The translations under genes and the position numbers were made by a program. A stretch of 64,000 nt of DNA, taken from Drosophila persimilis (lineage: Eukaryota > Arthropoda > Insecta > Diptera > Drosophilidae). Position 1 is the stretch's first letter. The number at the start of each line of letters is the position of its first letter. The DNA is taken from assembly GCF_003286085.1 (NCBI RefSeq), contig NW_020825288.1, positions 372,001-436,000 of the forward strand, in the 5' to 3' direction. Shown in pieces: positions 34,493 through 44,357 of the stretch. Below the pieces are notes generated by a model, which ran no database searches, was not told where the DNA came from, and saw only the letters and a list, made by a program, of their open reading frames with translations.

Positions 34493-37011
34493 CTAAGCCC
34501 TCACATTCTGTCTGATCCAAATGTCGTAGGCAGTCACACTCGTATAGACTCCCGGCCAATCCTTGAGGCCGCACTTATAACCGAAGGAGACGATGCCCTC
34601 AAGGACCCAGGCATTATCGCGGAACCGCATCAATGGGCCACCGGAGTCACCGTCGCAGCTGTCTTGCCTAAAACGTCCGCCTGCACACATCTGGGTCGGC
34701 TCCACATTAATCTTAATCTGGGCGAACCTTTGCCGGCACCGCGCCGGCTCCACATAGTTCACGACCACCTTCTGCTTCACCGGACTCCTGGCCATCTTCA
34801 GGGTACGTCCCCAGCCTGCCACTGTGAACTCCTGACCTCCCTGCCGCGACTCCGGACCCACGACTCCAGGTAGGCATATGGGGCGAATACTGTCCGAGTA
34901 GCGTACATTCCGCTCCAGGCGTACCAGGCCGATGTCGTGGATCTGGTTGGGCGACTTCTCGCTGTAGAGCTCGTGCACTCGGATCTCCTCGAAGCCCAGG
35001 CGCTGGGCCTCCGGAGAACAACCTCCTCCACCGCTGGGACAGTCAACCGCACTGCGCGTGTCGTGCTCGCCCAAACGAACCGAGGCGCTGTATGGAAAGA
35101 AAGATACACAGGAGAATGAGCATTTAAACGGTGATCATTAAACACTAGAATTAGTCTGCTAATTGGTGCTTGAGAACCAACCAAAATTAAGAGCGTAGCG
35201 TCAGAGTACCCCCCAGAACCCACTTTGGCGCCCTGCTCCATTCGATCGCTCCAGCTGATGGTGAATCATAACCAGCTAACAAGCAGCAAAACACTCCGGA
35301 TCTGGTTTTTGGCCGTCTATCGAGCTAATTAATATTCTTAAAATTAGCTGAGAGTTGAACTAAAACAGCAATGACTGCTTGGCAATGTCTTAGAGCTCTG
35401 GGGATCCCTTTGATCTTGATTATTACCCGGAGAAGGCAAGTCGTTTCCCGGAATTAGCGCACAAACAATCGTGAATAAGCCACTTTCGCCCATTAACTGG
35501 AACTGGAACTGGATTGAACGGGAATAGTCATACGAGCATACATATATAGCAGGAGCTCGATTCAGCTTGATTCAGCAATAATTTGGTTGGAGTCGGGCTT
35601 TTCAACTACCACCCATTCATGAATCGGATCAATGGGTTTGTGTTGGATACTGAAATTCCCGCTTGGCAACGACCGAAATTCCAAAATTCACTTCATCTGT
35701 TAAAATCATTGGAGTTCTTAAAACTGTTGACCAAAAGCGGCTAAAAGGTGGAAATCCCCTTTGGCCCTACCTTAAAATTAGGAATCCCAAAAATAATTGC
35801 TAAAATCAAGCTTTACTTCAAATGCTAAGATCCTACGCATTTCGTAAACTTTCCTAGCTGAAAACCAGTCCAAGCTAGAGATCCCCTCTAAACCAATCAA
35901 CAGAACTCTGGATTTACTTATGGAAACTACAACTTCATAGCAGGAATCCCCTCCTACAGGTTCATCTCCAAATGCACACTTACAGTGGTCCAATCTCCCT
36001 TTCGATGCGTCCCGTCAAGCAATGGGCTGCTGTCAAGACGTACCGCTGATTGATTAGCGATCCTGCGCAGCTGGTGGAGAGGCCGTTGCCGCTACGTCTG
36101 CGGTACTCCATGAGCACCATCCAGGGAAACTCGTTGAGATCGGTGTCCTCACCGTCGTAGATTCTGTTCTTTATGGCAACACCACCGCAGGTGGGGGGCT
36201 GCGGCAAGAGGCTGGAGCCATCGCTGGTTATCGACTGTCCTCTCGGCTGTGTCTGAGCCGGAGTACTGTCAAATCGTTGGCCATTACCGCCAAAATTCCA
36301 GGAGCGGCGTGCTTCATTCGGAAATGCGAAATTGTTCGGCCTCTCCTCCCTCCAGTCCACACCAAATCCGTCATAGTCCGCAAAGGAAGGTGTGAGGCGC
36401 CTGTTTCTTGTGTAGCCCGTGTCCTGGGTGCAACAGACGAAAGGCCGGTTGTCAGTACCCATCCCACAAGCCGAGGCCTTGAGAAACTGCTTCTCCAGCG
36501 TCGAGAGGCTGGCCTGCTTCAAGACCGAGTAGAGGGTCTGGCACTCGTTGATGTGCACACAAAGACCGGCCCGCTGGTTCGGGTTCACACATCGGTCATC
36601 TGGAAGAGCAAGGGAAGAGAAAAGAGACACCATCAAAATCTTGTTCTTAGGGGAATCCCCTTGCGACATTCTTGTGGTCGACTGTCCAACTTGTACATTG
36701 ATCATTTTAGAGGAGGGCCAATTCTGTGATTCAATCCAGCCATGCACATTTTGATCACTAAGCACTTCACTCTGGGCTGTACCCCACTTGAGCGTTGCGC
36801 GTGCACCGGCTTCGCCAACTGGTCCAACCGGCTCAATTAGAATTATTCACTACACTCTCTCGCACTTGTGCGATTCCCACTGATTTTGGGGTATTTCTAA
36901 AGCGATATCGCTATCCACAGACATTCCAACGAACTGGAGTTGACACTCACATTGGGCCCTTGCAGCTTTGGCAATCAGAATGCAGAGAAATACCGTCGCG
37001 AACACCTTCAT
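34493..37011 (-). CDS. CG9733: CLIP-domain trypsin-like serine protease (CG9733-like)
   Basis: Three exons on the minus strand: 37011-36951, 36599-35984, 35087-34493 (introns 351 and 896 nt); 423 residues. The tiny first exon supplies the signal peptide MKVFATVFLCILIAKAARAQ; starts inside exon 2 were rejected because they lack one. The CLIP domain has cysteines 24, 34, 40, 65, 76 and 77. A long Arg/Asn/Pro/Gln-rich linker follows (about 78-157), then KNR|IYDG, cleaved after Arg166. The catalytic triad is His213 (TAAHC), Asp277 (HDIGLVRL) and Ser374 (GDSGGP), with Asp368 giving Arg/Lys specificity. Extra Cys242/249 match the Easter-type arrangement. It is probably an active haemolymph zymogen in an immune or clotting-type cascade. 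It lies head-to-tail with the other protease, pointing to an old tandem duplication. The gene name is from memory of D. melanogaster. Confidence 0.95.
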
Positions 37012-37103
37012 TTTTGGGTAATAAATTGCACTTATTCACTTGGGATCGAACGATTCTACTTGACCCATAAAATGGACTGTGAGATGCCTGCATTTTACGC
37101 CAG

Positions 37104-37112
37104 CTTTTTATA
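37104..37112 (-). promoter_or_regulatory. TATA box of the CG9733-like gene
   Basis: TATAAAAAG on the minus strand, about 95 bases upstream of the start codon at 37011. This implies a 5' UTR of roughly 65 bases. Confidence 0.65.
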
Positions 37113-38296
37113 GCCGCAGCATCAACTTCAGCTTCAGCAGCAGATCAAGCTTCGTTCAAGCCTCGTTTGTTCCGAAGCGCGGTTCTCGAGCAGAAGCCGA
37201 GGGCGCAGCGATCGGGTTTATCAATGAAGACCGTCTGTTCTCAGTTCTCTCCGGGGCGTAGTTTGCGGTTAAAGCATTTACTAGCATTCTGGTCAGTGAC
37301 TAGCCATAGCCCGGAGAGATGCACGCCACTGGGCAACACTGAAGGTTTTCCATCGAGGCCGGACTACCGAAAAATTATGCTAAAGGGAAACATCCACAGA
37401 GGGAGCAATGAACTATACATATATAACCGATGACGTCTGCCCGGAATTCGAATCTCGTCACACATTGATTATAGAGGAAGTAGAGTTCCAAATAATATTT
37501 TTATAAACTATTTTCGTGGTACACTCATCACCCTGGCGTGCAATAAAAGTGTTCTACCATAAACTGCCGGTGCTAACGGCATCCCTTTAGGGATTTGCCC
37601 ATTTGTCATGCATCATCTGCAATAGAATGTTTGTACACATTGTACACACATATATGCTCGAGCGATATCTCTAATGCAATTCGAGATCTTCTCAGTCATT
37701 CCCCTGTACGCAGTGTGATTTACCCGATCAACGGAGTGTTAAGTCTAACCAAGACTGGACTGCCCGTCGTAACGAGGTATCAGTCGCCGTCATCTTTTAA
37801 ACCCGTTCCTAGTGCGTCGATTGGCCTGTGGCTCGGAAAAATTACACAAAATTTTCCATAACTATAAATACACTGTTAGTATTGAGCACAGCCGTACAGT
37901 TTCAGCGGCAAATCTTTCCCTTGCCATCATCCTGCCATTATTTGCGGTATCAAAGTCAGTGGGAGCTTAGAACTATCCACGGGGCTCGTCGGACATTTGA
38001 TACTTTCATCTATTCCATTTCAAAGGTCTTTCCGCATCTGGGACCGCAAACCCTTTTAATTTCCTGACATTTCCCTTTCATTACGTTTCGGTCCGCACCG
38101 CGGGTTGTTAACGAGATCAACATGTTACCGCAAAAGGGTTTATGTTGAAAGCGGAGCACGCGGGAAATGTCAACGCCAGATAAACGTTGTCAGTGCCTGT
38201 AAGCGGGACCGGAGTCAGGGGTCTGACTCGTTTCGCGGTTGTTAATTAGGCGTGGAATATGGAAAATATAAAGCATCTCCTGCTGTTGCTCGAAGC
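37113..38296. other. Intergenic, no gene seen
   Basis: About 1.2 kb between the CG9733-like promoter and the tRNA pair. Open frames at 37595-38067 show no domain, signal peptide or splice support. Confidence 0.5.
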
Positions 38297-38302
38297 AAAA
38301 AA
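38297..38302 (-). terminator. Pol III T-run terminator
   Basis: A run of six T on the minus strand, 13 bases beyond the 3' end of the first tRNA-Leu gene, as expected for RNA polymerase III termination. Confidence 0.8.
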
Positions 38303-38315
38303 TCTCTTTCGTTTC

Positions 38316-38395
38316 TGACAGCGGTGGGATTCGAACCCACGCCCTTTCGGACTGGTGCCTAAAACCAGCGCCTTAGACCGCTCGGCCACGCTGCC
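38316..38395 (-). tRNA. tRNA-Leu (anticodon UAG)
   Basis: An 80-base cloverleaf on the minus strand. The acceptor stem GGCAGCG pairs with CGCTGTC, and the discriminator is A. The A-box-like TGGCCGAGCGGTC and B-box GGTTCGAATCC are present. The anticodon stem CTGGT/ACCAG closes the loop TTTAGGC, giving anticodon UAG (reads CUA leucine codons). The variable arm TCCGAAAGGGC is of the long class, as expected for leucine. No intron. The 3' CCA is not encoded, as in eukaryotes. Confidence 0.97.
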
Positions 38396-38699
38396 GCCTG
38401 TCGCCGATCTGCCAGAGGATTGCTAACGCCTACGACAACAAATAGCTAGAATATTTTTCAAAGAATGAGAACAATTTTATCATCGCATCGCTGTTGATGT
38501 TTCTATTAAATTATACCAAAGTACAAGTCAAATACGCAATCTGTGATATCTATGAACATTTCCATTTTTACCATATACGTGCGCATTCTTTCAACAATTG
38601 GAACTATATTAGTGAGCGTGATTTATTTTGATATGACTTTATGTAACTGTGTCTATAAATAGAAAGTGATAAAATAAAAAATTGAATTCAAAAAAGAAG
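38396..38699. other. Spacer between the two tRNA genes
   Basis: About 300 AT-rich bases unlike the flank of the other tRNA copy, so only the tRNA itself is duplicated. No other feature seen. Confidence 0.6.
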
Positions 38700-38704
38700 A
38701 AAAA
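38700..38704 (-). terminator. Pol III T-run terminator
   Basis: Five T on the minus strand about 18 bases beyond the second tRNA-Leu gene. A longer T run lies just further downstream (about 38690-38695). Confidence 0.65.
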
Positions 38705-38722
38705 GAAATTACCACTCAGATG

Positions 38723-38802
38723 TGACAGCGGTGGGATTCGAACCCACGCCCTTTCGGACTGGTGCCTAAAACCAGCGCCTTAGACCGCTCGGCCACGCTG
38801 CC
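38723..38802 (-). tRNA. tRNA-Leu (anticodon UAG), identical second copy
   Basis: The same 80-base sequence and structure as the copy at 38316-38395, in the same orientation and 327 bases away. Flanking sequence is unrelated between the copies, so the identity is probably kept by selection or gene conversion. Confidence 0.97.
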
Positions 38803-39982
38803 TCTGACCGTTGAGTGCCAAAAGCACTAGTTAAGCGCACGGCAGAGCCCATACGGAATATGAATTCTGGCATAGTTTTGGGGATGATTTATGCAGCAGT
38901 GTTGCCAATGCTCTCACAGAAAAGTAGTAGAAAGTAGTAGGAGGCATGCGCATGTAAATAGAATTCATTGAATAAAACGAATGTTTAAAAAATTTTTTTC
39001 GAGAACATAAGAATTAATGTCGCATTACTACATATGTACTATAGTGCGATAGTAAAAGCGGTAAAAGGAAAATACTTTACGACTGCCTTCGCCATCGAAG
39101 CGATTCTAATTCATTGACAAACGCATTTTGATTTGGCGATAATGAGAGTTGGGTTTGGGGTTACAGCAGGGCAGGACACCTTGGACTGTACTAACCCCTG
39201 TTCCTGTGCCCTTTCCAGATGTCGTAAACACCCCACGTGGTTGTTGGTTTACGATTTTAGCATTTCGCATTGCCGTAAAAAATGATTCTGTTGTTCCTGC
39301 TGTCACCGCTTTGTTTGGGTATAGTATACCCTAACAGCGGGTATTATAGTGTACAGATGGAATAATAATTTCATGAATTAGATCTAAAGTCAAGTCTATA
39401 TGGCAAATATATTATTGTTTAATATGTCTAATAGAAATATTTATATATTCCTTTGGGCGATTAGCAAGATTTGATATTCCTATGTACTATTCCTATAATT
39501 TGGTGATTCTGCAAGAGTATTCGAAATTTCGTCCGCCAGTATAATCCCCTTCTTGTTTTTCCTAGACAGAACAGTAGCAAGTATTAACAGCAACAGATTT
39601 TATAGCCTTTTTATGTGGCCATAGCTTCGATTCGCTTTTTACGAGTATTTTATAACTTGTTTACATTAGGCGAGTGAGGGATATAACCCCAGTGTCGCGT
39701 AACAGGAGTGCTGGGAAGCGTTTTATGCAAAAATCTATCGAATAGCTGGCGTGCTGAATAAAAATGGCAATAAATCGGGCCAAGGGCTGCGGGGATTCCT
39801 CTGAGCGCGACCAGCTGCCATTGACACATATAGTCGTATGGGCATTTCAGATCTGAGATTGAAGCACCGCAACGAACCGATTCTCCCAGTGGGGCATGGC
39901 CAATGGGCGAAGAAAGTCTATGGAGAATCGCGGATTAAGTGGATTAGGTTCTTGCCTGCGCGGCTTCCGTTCAAATCGGCAA
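38803..39982. other. Intergenic, no gene seen
   Basis: About 1.2 kb of AT-rich DNA. The stretch GTATAGTATACCCTAACAGCGGGTATTATAG around 39320-39350 includes an interrupted inverted repeat of the TACCC/GGGTA type often seen at ends of small degenerate repeats in Drosophila. No TATA box could be assigned with confidence to the gene that follows. Confidence 0.4.
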
Positions 39983-40024
39983 ATGGGTCATACGAGGCAG
40001 GTGAGTCCGACAGTGGCATCAATA

Positions 40025-40391
40025 ATGGCCCTTTTCGCCCTGATGCTACTGGTCCACCAAGCCTCCTCCATAGCAGAGGAACAGCAGGAGGAGAAGCGCG
40101 TTGAAACGGCCATGCATCAAATGGCCAAGGATTTGGAATCCGGGCGACGCATAAGTGCGAAGCAGAGTCAGGACATCGTAAAGCAGTTTGTAAGTCATCT
40201 CCGAACCGAACTTCCTCACACTCAACACTCATATCACCTCTCATGTCGCGCAGGAGCATCTCGGGGAATATATAAAGAAAGAGGCGTCAAGCAAGAGGGG
40301 AATTAATCTAATCAACGGCAAGCCCGGCCAGGTCTACTCCATATATTTCGAGTTCTCCAACCGAAAGCACTCGAAACGAAGGAGTTCTTAA
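40025..40391 (+). CDS. Small secreted protein of unknown function, paralogue A
   Basis: Two exons: 40025-40189 and 40254-40391 (intron 64 nt, GTAAGT...GCGCAG, phase 0); 100 residues. The start chosen gives the signal peptide MALFALMLLVHQASSIA. An in-frame ATG at 39983 (MGHTRQVSPTVAS...) would add 14 residues and is also possible. The mature part starts acidic (EEQQEEK). It has a heptad-like helical segment (VETAMHQMAKDLESG) and ends in exon 2 with INGKPGQVYSIYFEFSN and a basic tail (RKHSKRRSS). AATAAA at 40404-40409 supplies a polyadenylation signal. It is similar in layout and in scattered residues (AM-QM-K, an F before the intron, G-PGQ, F-FS) to the next gene. I do not recognise a known family. 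Confidence 0.7.
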
Positions 40392-40712
40392 AAATCAAAG
40401 TTGAATAAACATCAGAGTGGATGCTGCACTTTGTTTTCATTCAGTTAGCGAAAAAAACAGATTGCAGATCTCAGAGAATATCAGTTGGCATCTTTTTGAG
40501 AGTATTTCCCATCTATCCCCGGTTCAAAAATTACCTAAAACTCCTGCTCCGTTTCCGGGAATCTGGATCTGATCTCTGGTGGAGAGTACAATCGATGCCC
40601 AAGATTGAATGGAACACAAACGAGCTAAATAAGTAAATATTCACACTTTTCATCAAAGTTAGCCGCAACGAATCGATTTTCCAGGCAACCCCTAACCGAC
40701 CGCAGCCCTGCT

Positions 40713-41284
40713 ATGTGCTATGTCAATAGGAAGATGAGAACCGTTCAGGTAGTACTCGTAAAGTTCCTGCTGTCGCCTCTGCTGATTCTGGCAGGTGTAC
40801 AGACATCGGAATTCCGCGATGCCATGAAGAAAATGGACAAAAACATGAAGATAGCCATCCAAATGGGAAACGAGTTGGAGAGATATTTTGTGAGTCAAAT
40901 GAAGAGGCATCTTCCCGGCATTAACACAACTTTCTTCAGGACCAGGCGACGGGAAGTCCTGGCCAGAAGGTGTTCAACATCAAGCCGGCCAAGAACGCCT
41001 TAATCCGCTTCAGTTACTCCAAGCCACAAGGCCACCAGGACTTGGAAAACTCCAATGGCAAGCGGCGCCCGTCAGTATCCGCCAGCAGCGCCACTAGCAA
41101 GCGACGCCAGCAGCCAAAGTACTTCCTGAACTTTAACTTTAAAAACCATCGAAGGTCTAAGACGGATGTGGATCAGCCGTCGACCACCGTTCAGCCAAGA
41201 ACGGGGCGGGCTCGTCAGAAGAGACTTCGCAACGGAATGCCCAATCCCTTCAAGTTTTTTCCACTTAAGGGCGAAAATATCTAG
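40713..41284 (+). CDS. Secreted basic protein of unknown function, paralogue B
   Basis: Two exons: 40713-40889 and 40940-41284 (intron 50 nt, GTGAGT...CTTCAG, phase 0); 173 residues from the first ATG. A second ATG at 40734 (MRTVQVVLVKFLLSPLLILAGVQT) gives the better signal peptide and a 166-residue product. Exon 1 then carries FRDAMKKMDKNMKIAIQMGNELERYF, likely helical. Exon 2 starts DQATGSPGQ and is strongly basic, Ser/Gln-rich and low in complexity. It contains dibasic and furin-like sites (GKRR, SKRR, RARQKR) and a 19-residue C-terminal piece (LRNGMPNPFKFFPLKGENI, residues 155-173) that furin-type cleavage would release. It shares layout with the upstream gene 320 bases away, so a tandem duplication followed by expansion of exon 2 is likely. 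Function unknown. Confidence 0.7.
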
Positions 41285-41848
41285 CAGTGACTATCATTTT
41301 TATTTACAAACCAAAATATTTACTCGCTGATAAGAAAATATTTGATCAATCGATTATACCCCATCCAAAAAATCCCAATTTCGACGATTAGAATTTGCAT
41401 GACTTATGCGATTCAAACTTAGTTAAAATTAGAAAAAAAGCTATTGGAAAGCTTTCCTCGAGTCTAGAAGCCTGAATACCCAAGGAGTATCCGAGATAGA
41501 AAATAATATAGAAAGGGGAAGGAAACATACCTCAGCATATATGTGTGTAGGTACAGTCTTAGCTTGATCAATACCCTTAAGGAAGTTTGTCCTCAATGCA
41601 ACTTCCGATAACCGACCAGACGGAGAGCGACCACTATAGTTTTATCTTTGCAAAATTTGTAGTTGTTATCCACAAAATGAACGCTGTCTGGGGGCAACAA
41701 TTATTAGCAGGAACGTTTGGTTCTAAAACGGATCGATCACTCCCACGCCTTAGATAAGAACTTTGACCAGACTGGAAATTTCGAAGTCGTGGCTCGACCT
41801 GCCCGTGGCTCAGTGCAGAGATACTCATATCGGAATTTATATCTTGGG
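41285..41848. other. Intergenic, no gene seen
   Basis: About 560 bases of AT-rich spacer. The minus-strand open frame at 41634-41864 overlaps the next gene's promoter and has no support. Confidence 0.5.
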
Positions 41849-41857
41849 TATATAAAG
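41849..41857 (+). promoter_or_regulatory. TATA box of the alanine-rich secreted protein gene
   Basis: TATATAAAG located 54-62 bases before the start codon at 41911. This places transcription start near 41880 with a short 5' UTR. Confidence 0.75.
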
Positions 41858-41910
41858 GGTGCAAAGCCCAAGAATATATTTAGTTAAAATAACAAGCCCG
41901 ATATTCAACC

Positions 41911-43048
41911 ATGAAGTTCATAATTTCCCTGCTGTTTGTGGTGGCACTGGTGGGTCAAAAGCAGACCAGCGCCAAGAGCGTGTCCAGTTCTCTGGTAGGT
42001 TGTCGTTGTCTCATCTTAGAGCTATCAGTTTCATCGGGAATTGTGTCTCACATGTACATTATTTCTTTAGAGCCATTTGGGCAACGAGATAGGTCAGGAC
42101 GCCTCAGAGTTTGGCCACGAATTGGGAGACGAGGGAACACAGTTCGGACACCAGGCCTCCAATAGCGCAATTAACTTTGGACACGAAGTATCCCAGGAAG
42201 CGGTAAGTCAACGGAATGCTAAAGACTGGAATTATAAAAGGCAAGATTCTTATTTTTTTGCTAGGAACAAATTGGCAGTGATGAAATTGGTTCTCTCGAA
42301 AAGGAAATGTCCTCTGTGAGTTTAGCAAAAATGAAATAGAATATATCCTGCAGAATGCTGATTTAATGTTCTCTTTTAATCTCATTGCAGTCATCCTCTA
42401 GCTCCTCTTCCTCGGATTCTTCAGCTACTTCCGCTTCTTCAACTGTTAGTGAATATTTGTTCCTTCTAATAGTATTTTATGCATCCATCTTTTGAATCCA
42501 TTCTACAGAACTCCACAACTGATAAAGTCGCTGCCAGTACTGACCAGTCCACCAACAAGGTTACCACCTGCACCTGCAGCGAAAGCGTAGATAACTCTGG
42601 AAAGGATACTTCTACTGGTTCCAGCAGTGCAATTGCCACTGCCAGTGCTGCAGGAAGTGTGGCAGGATCCGCAGCCAGTGCTGCAGGAACTGTTGCGAAG
42701 GATGCTACTGGTGCTGCCGAGACTGTTGCCAAAGACGCCACCAGTGCTGCCAATAGTGTTGCCAAGGATGCCACAAATGTTGCTGGCGATGCAGTAAAGG
42801 TAGCTCACGACGCTGCTGATACAGCTGCTAATGTGGGCCAAACTGTTGCCAAGGATGCAGCCAACACTGCTAGCAATGTGGCAGGTGATGCCGCAAGTGT
42901 TGCTCAGAATGCGGCTGGAGTAGCTTCGAGCGTGGCTGGAGCTGCCACCAATGCTGCAGACACCATTGCCAAGGATGCAAGCGATGCTGCGAACACCATT
43001 GCCACAAATGCATCCAACCTGGCGCATTCGATTGCCGGTCTTTTTTAA
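41911..43048 (+). CDS. Secreted alanine-rich repeat protein, LEA-like helices
   Basis: Five exons: 41911-41994, 42071-42202, 42265-42315, 42391-42444, 42509-43048, all joined in phase 0 with GT-AG ends; 286 residues. The signal peptide is MKFIISLLFVVALVGQKQTSA. Exon 2 is Gly/His/Glu-rich with a repeated FGHE/FGHQ word, exon 3 acidic, and exon 4 almost pure Ser/Thr. Exon 5 (179 residues) is an Ala/Asp/Thr/Val low-complexity array of VAKDAT-type units about 11 residues long. These predict long amphipathic helices like those of late-embryogenesis-abundant (LEA) or apolipoprotein-like proteins. All resemblance is compositional; no family is recognised. The strong TATA box suggests a highly expressed, perhaps tissue-specific secreted product. 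No clean AATAAA was seen after the stop. Confidence 0.8.
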
Positions 43049-43429
43049 ACAGAAAAATAATGAAATTGACATCGATTTATTTACTCAAATATCGTAATGA
43101 GCATAATTAATTCCATTGCGATTCAAAATATATTCAAGTGCTTGCTCTCCAGATAGCCGCGGGGTACACCTTGTTTTGACTCCCTTACACATGAAACAGT
43201 CTATTTTCGGCTCCCTGAGATTAAAAACCTCCGACACCCACTCGAGACTACAAATCCAAGTTCCTATAATACCACAGATAGGTGGGGAAATACGCTGACT
43301 TTAGTCAGATAACCAATTCGGCCATCAATCAAGACCGCCTGCCAGTTGGGCTGAATCATGCCTATTACTTGAGTCTGATTTGTTTTTGATACTCGTACCT
43401 CCTGCATTCTTGAACCGATAAGAGTAGAC
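43049..43429. other. Intergenic, no gene seen
   Basis: About 380 bases between two same-strand secreted-protein genes, with nothing beyond 3' and 5' flanks. Confidence 0.5.
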
Positions 43430-43436
43430 TATAAAT
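43430..43436 (+). promoter_or_regulatory. TATA box of the modular secreted protein gene
   Basis: TATAAAT, about 50 bases upstream of the start codon at 43483. Confidence 0.65.
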
Positions 43437-43482
43437 TCAGCATTTGGCCCAGAAGACAAACAGTACTTCATTGGTAAACAAC

Positions 43483-44357
43483 ATGCAAGCGACATTCAAA
43501 GCTTTCACTATTTTGGCCATCGCCTTAATGACCCACCAGGTCGCTGCGGGCACCCTTAGCTTCGGCAACTTTATGGGTGACGTGTCGCAGGTGGCTGTGG
43601 CCGGAGAAAAGGCTTGGCATCAGCTGGCGAACGCTGTCGGAGTCTCTCAACCCGAAATTGTTCAACCGGAAACCCTAAACATCCTCAGCGATATGGCCAA
43701 TGGTTTAGGAGATCTGGCTGTAAGCCAGTCGATTCTTAAATAGTTAAAATGTATTTTAAGCAATTTTATCTCCCCTAGAATGCCATCACCAGCCTGAGCG
43801 TCGAGACTGATTATGTCCAACCCGAAGCCTCAAATCTTCTCGGGGATGTTCTGGATGACGTGGGCACTGGGTTGGGTGATTTGGCTGTAAGTTTTGAATC
43901 TTACAGAAACCTGGACAGTGATCTAAAGCTTTCTATTTCTAGAATGCCATCACAAGTCTCAGTGTGCAAGTGAAGGCCGGACCACAGGCTCGGAGTATCT
44001 CTGTAAGTGATCTAAAACTGCATAACCTTTGACTGCTGACTGCTAACTAGTTTTGTGTGTTCTTTCCGTAGTCTGACGGTGCTTCGATCATAGCCGAAGG
44101 AGGAGTAAGTTTCCCTCTCCGAATTCCGCCCAAAGTTGTTCTCAAATATTTCGTTTATTTTCAGGCTGTGAGTGCCAAGACGATCGCCGCTGCCGCCAAT
44201 GCTGCTGCCCCTTATATCAAGAAATTGAACGAGGGCCTGGGCGATCTGGCTGTAAGTGGTTCATCTTTCAGCATCGCATCCCCGAAACAGTTGCTAATCA
44301 AATGAGTACTTCCTCCCGCTTCTCCTCTTCCCATAGAACGCCCTCACCAACCTCTGA
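43483..44357 (+). CDS. Secreted protein built from duplicated exon modules
   Basis: Six exons: 43483-43719, 43779-43886, 43943-44002, 44072-44104, 44165-44251, 44337-44357, every junction phase 0; 181 residues. The signal peptide is MQATFKAFTILAIALMTHQVAA. Exons 1, 2 and 5 each end in G(L)GDLA directly at a GTAAG donor (residues 79, 115 and 175). Exons 2, 3 and 6 each begin NA(I/L)T(S/N)L. The same GLGDLA|NAITSL word therefore spans three exon junctions. This shows growth by duplication of symmetric phase-0 exons. The last coding exon holds only seven codons including the stop. AATAAA is at 44421-44426. A shared origin with the alanine-rich neighbour is possible (both are Ala-rich, secreted and phase-0 spliced) but not shown. 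Function unknown. Confidence 0.8.

Noticed and set aside
39320-39350. TACCC...GGGTA inverted repeat, considered as a transposon end
   Set aside because: Too short, with no matching partner element, target-site duplication or transposase; left as a minor note only.
42503-43072. Long minus-strand frame of 189 codons
   Set aside because: It is the mirror of the alanine-rich repeat exon on the plus strand; the repeat periodicity keeps the opposite strand open.
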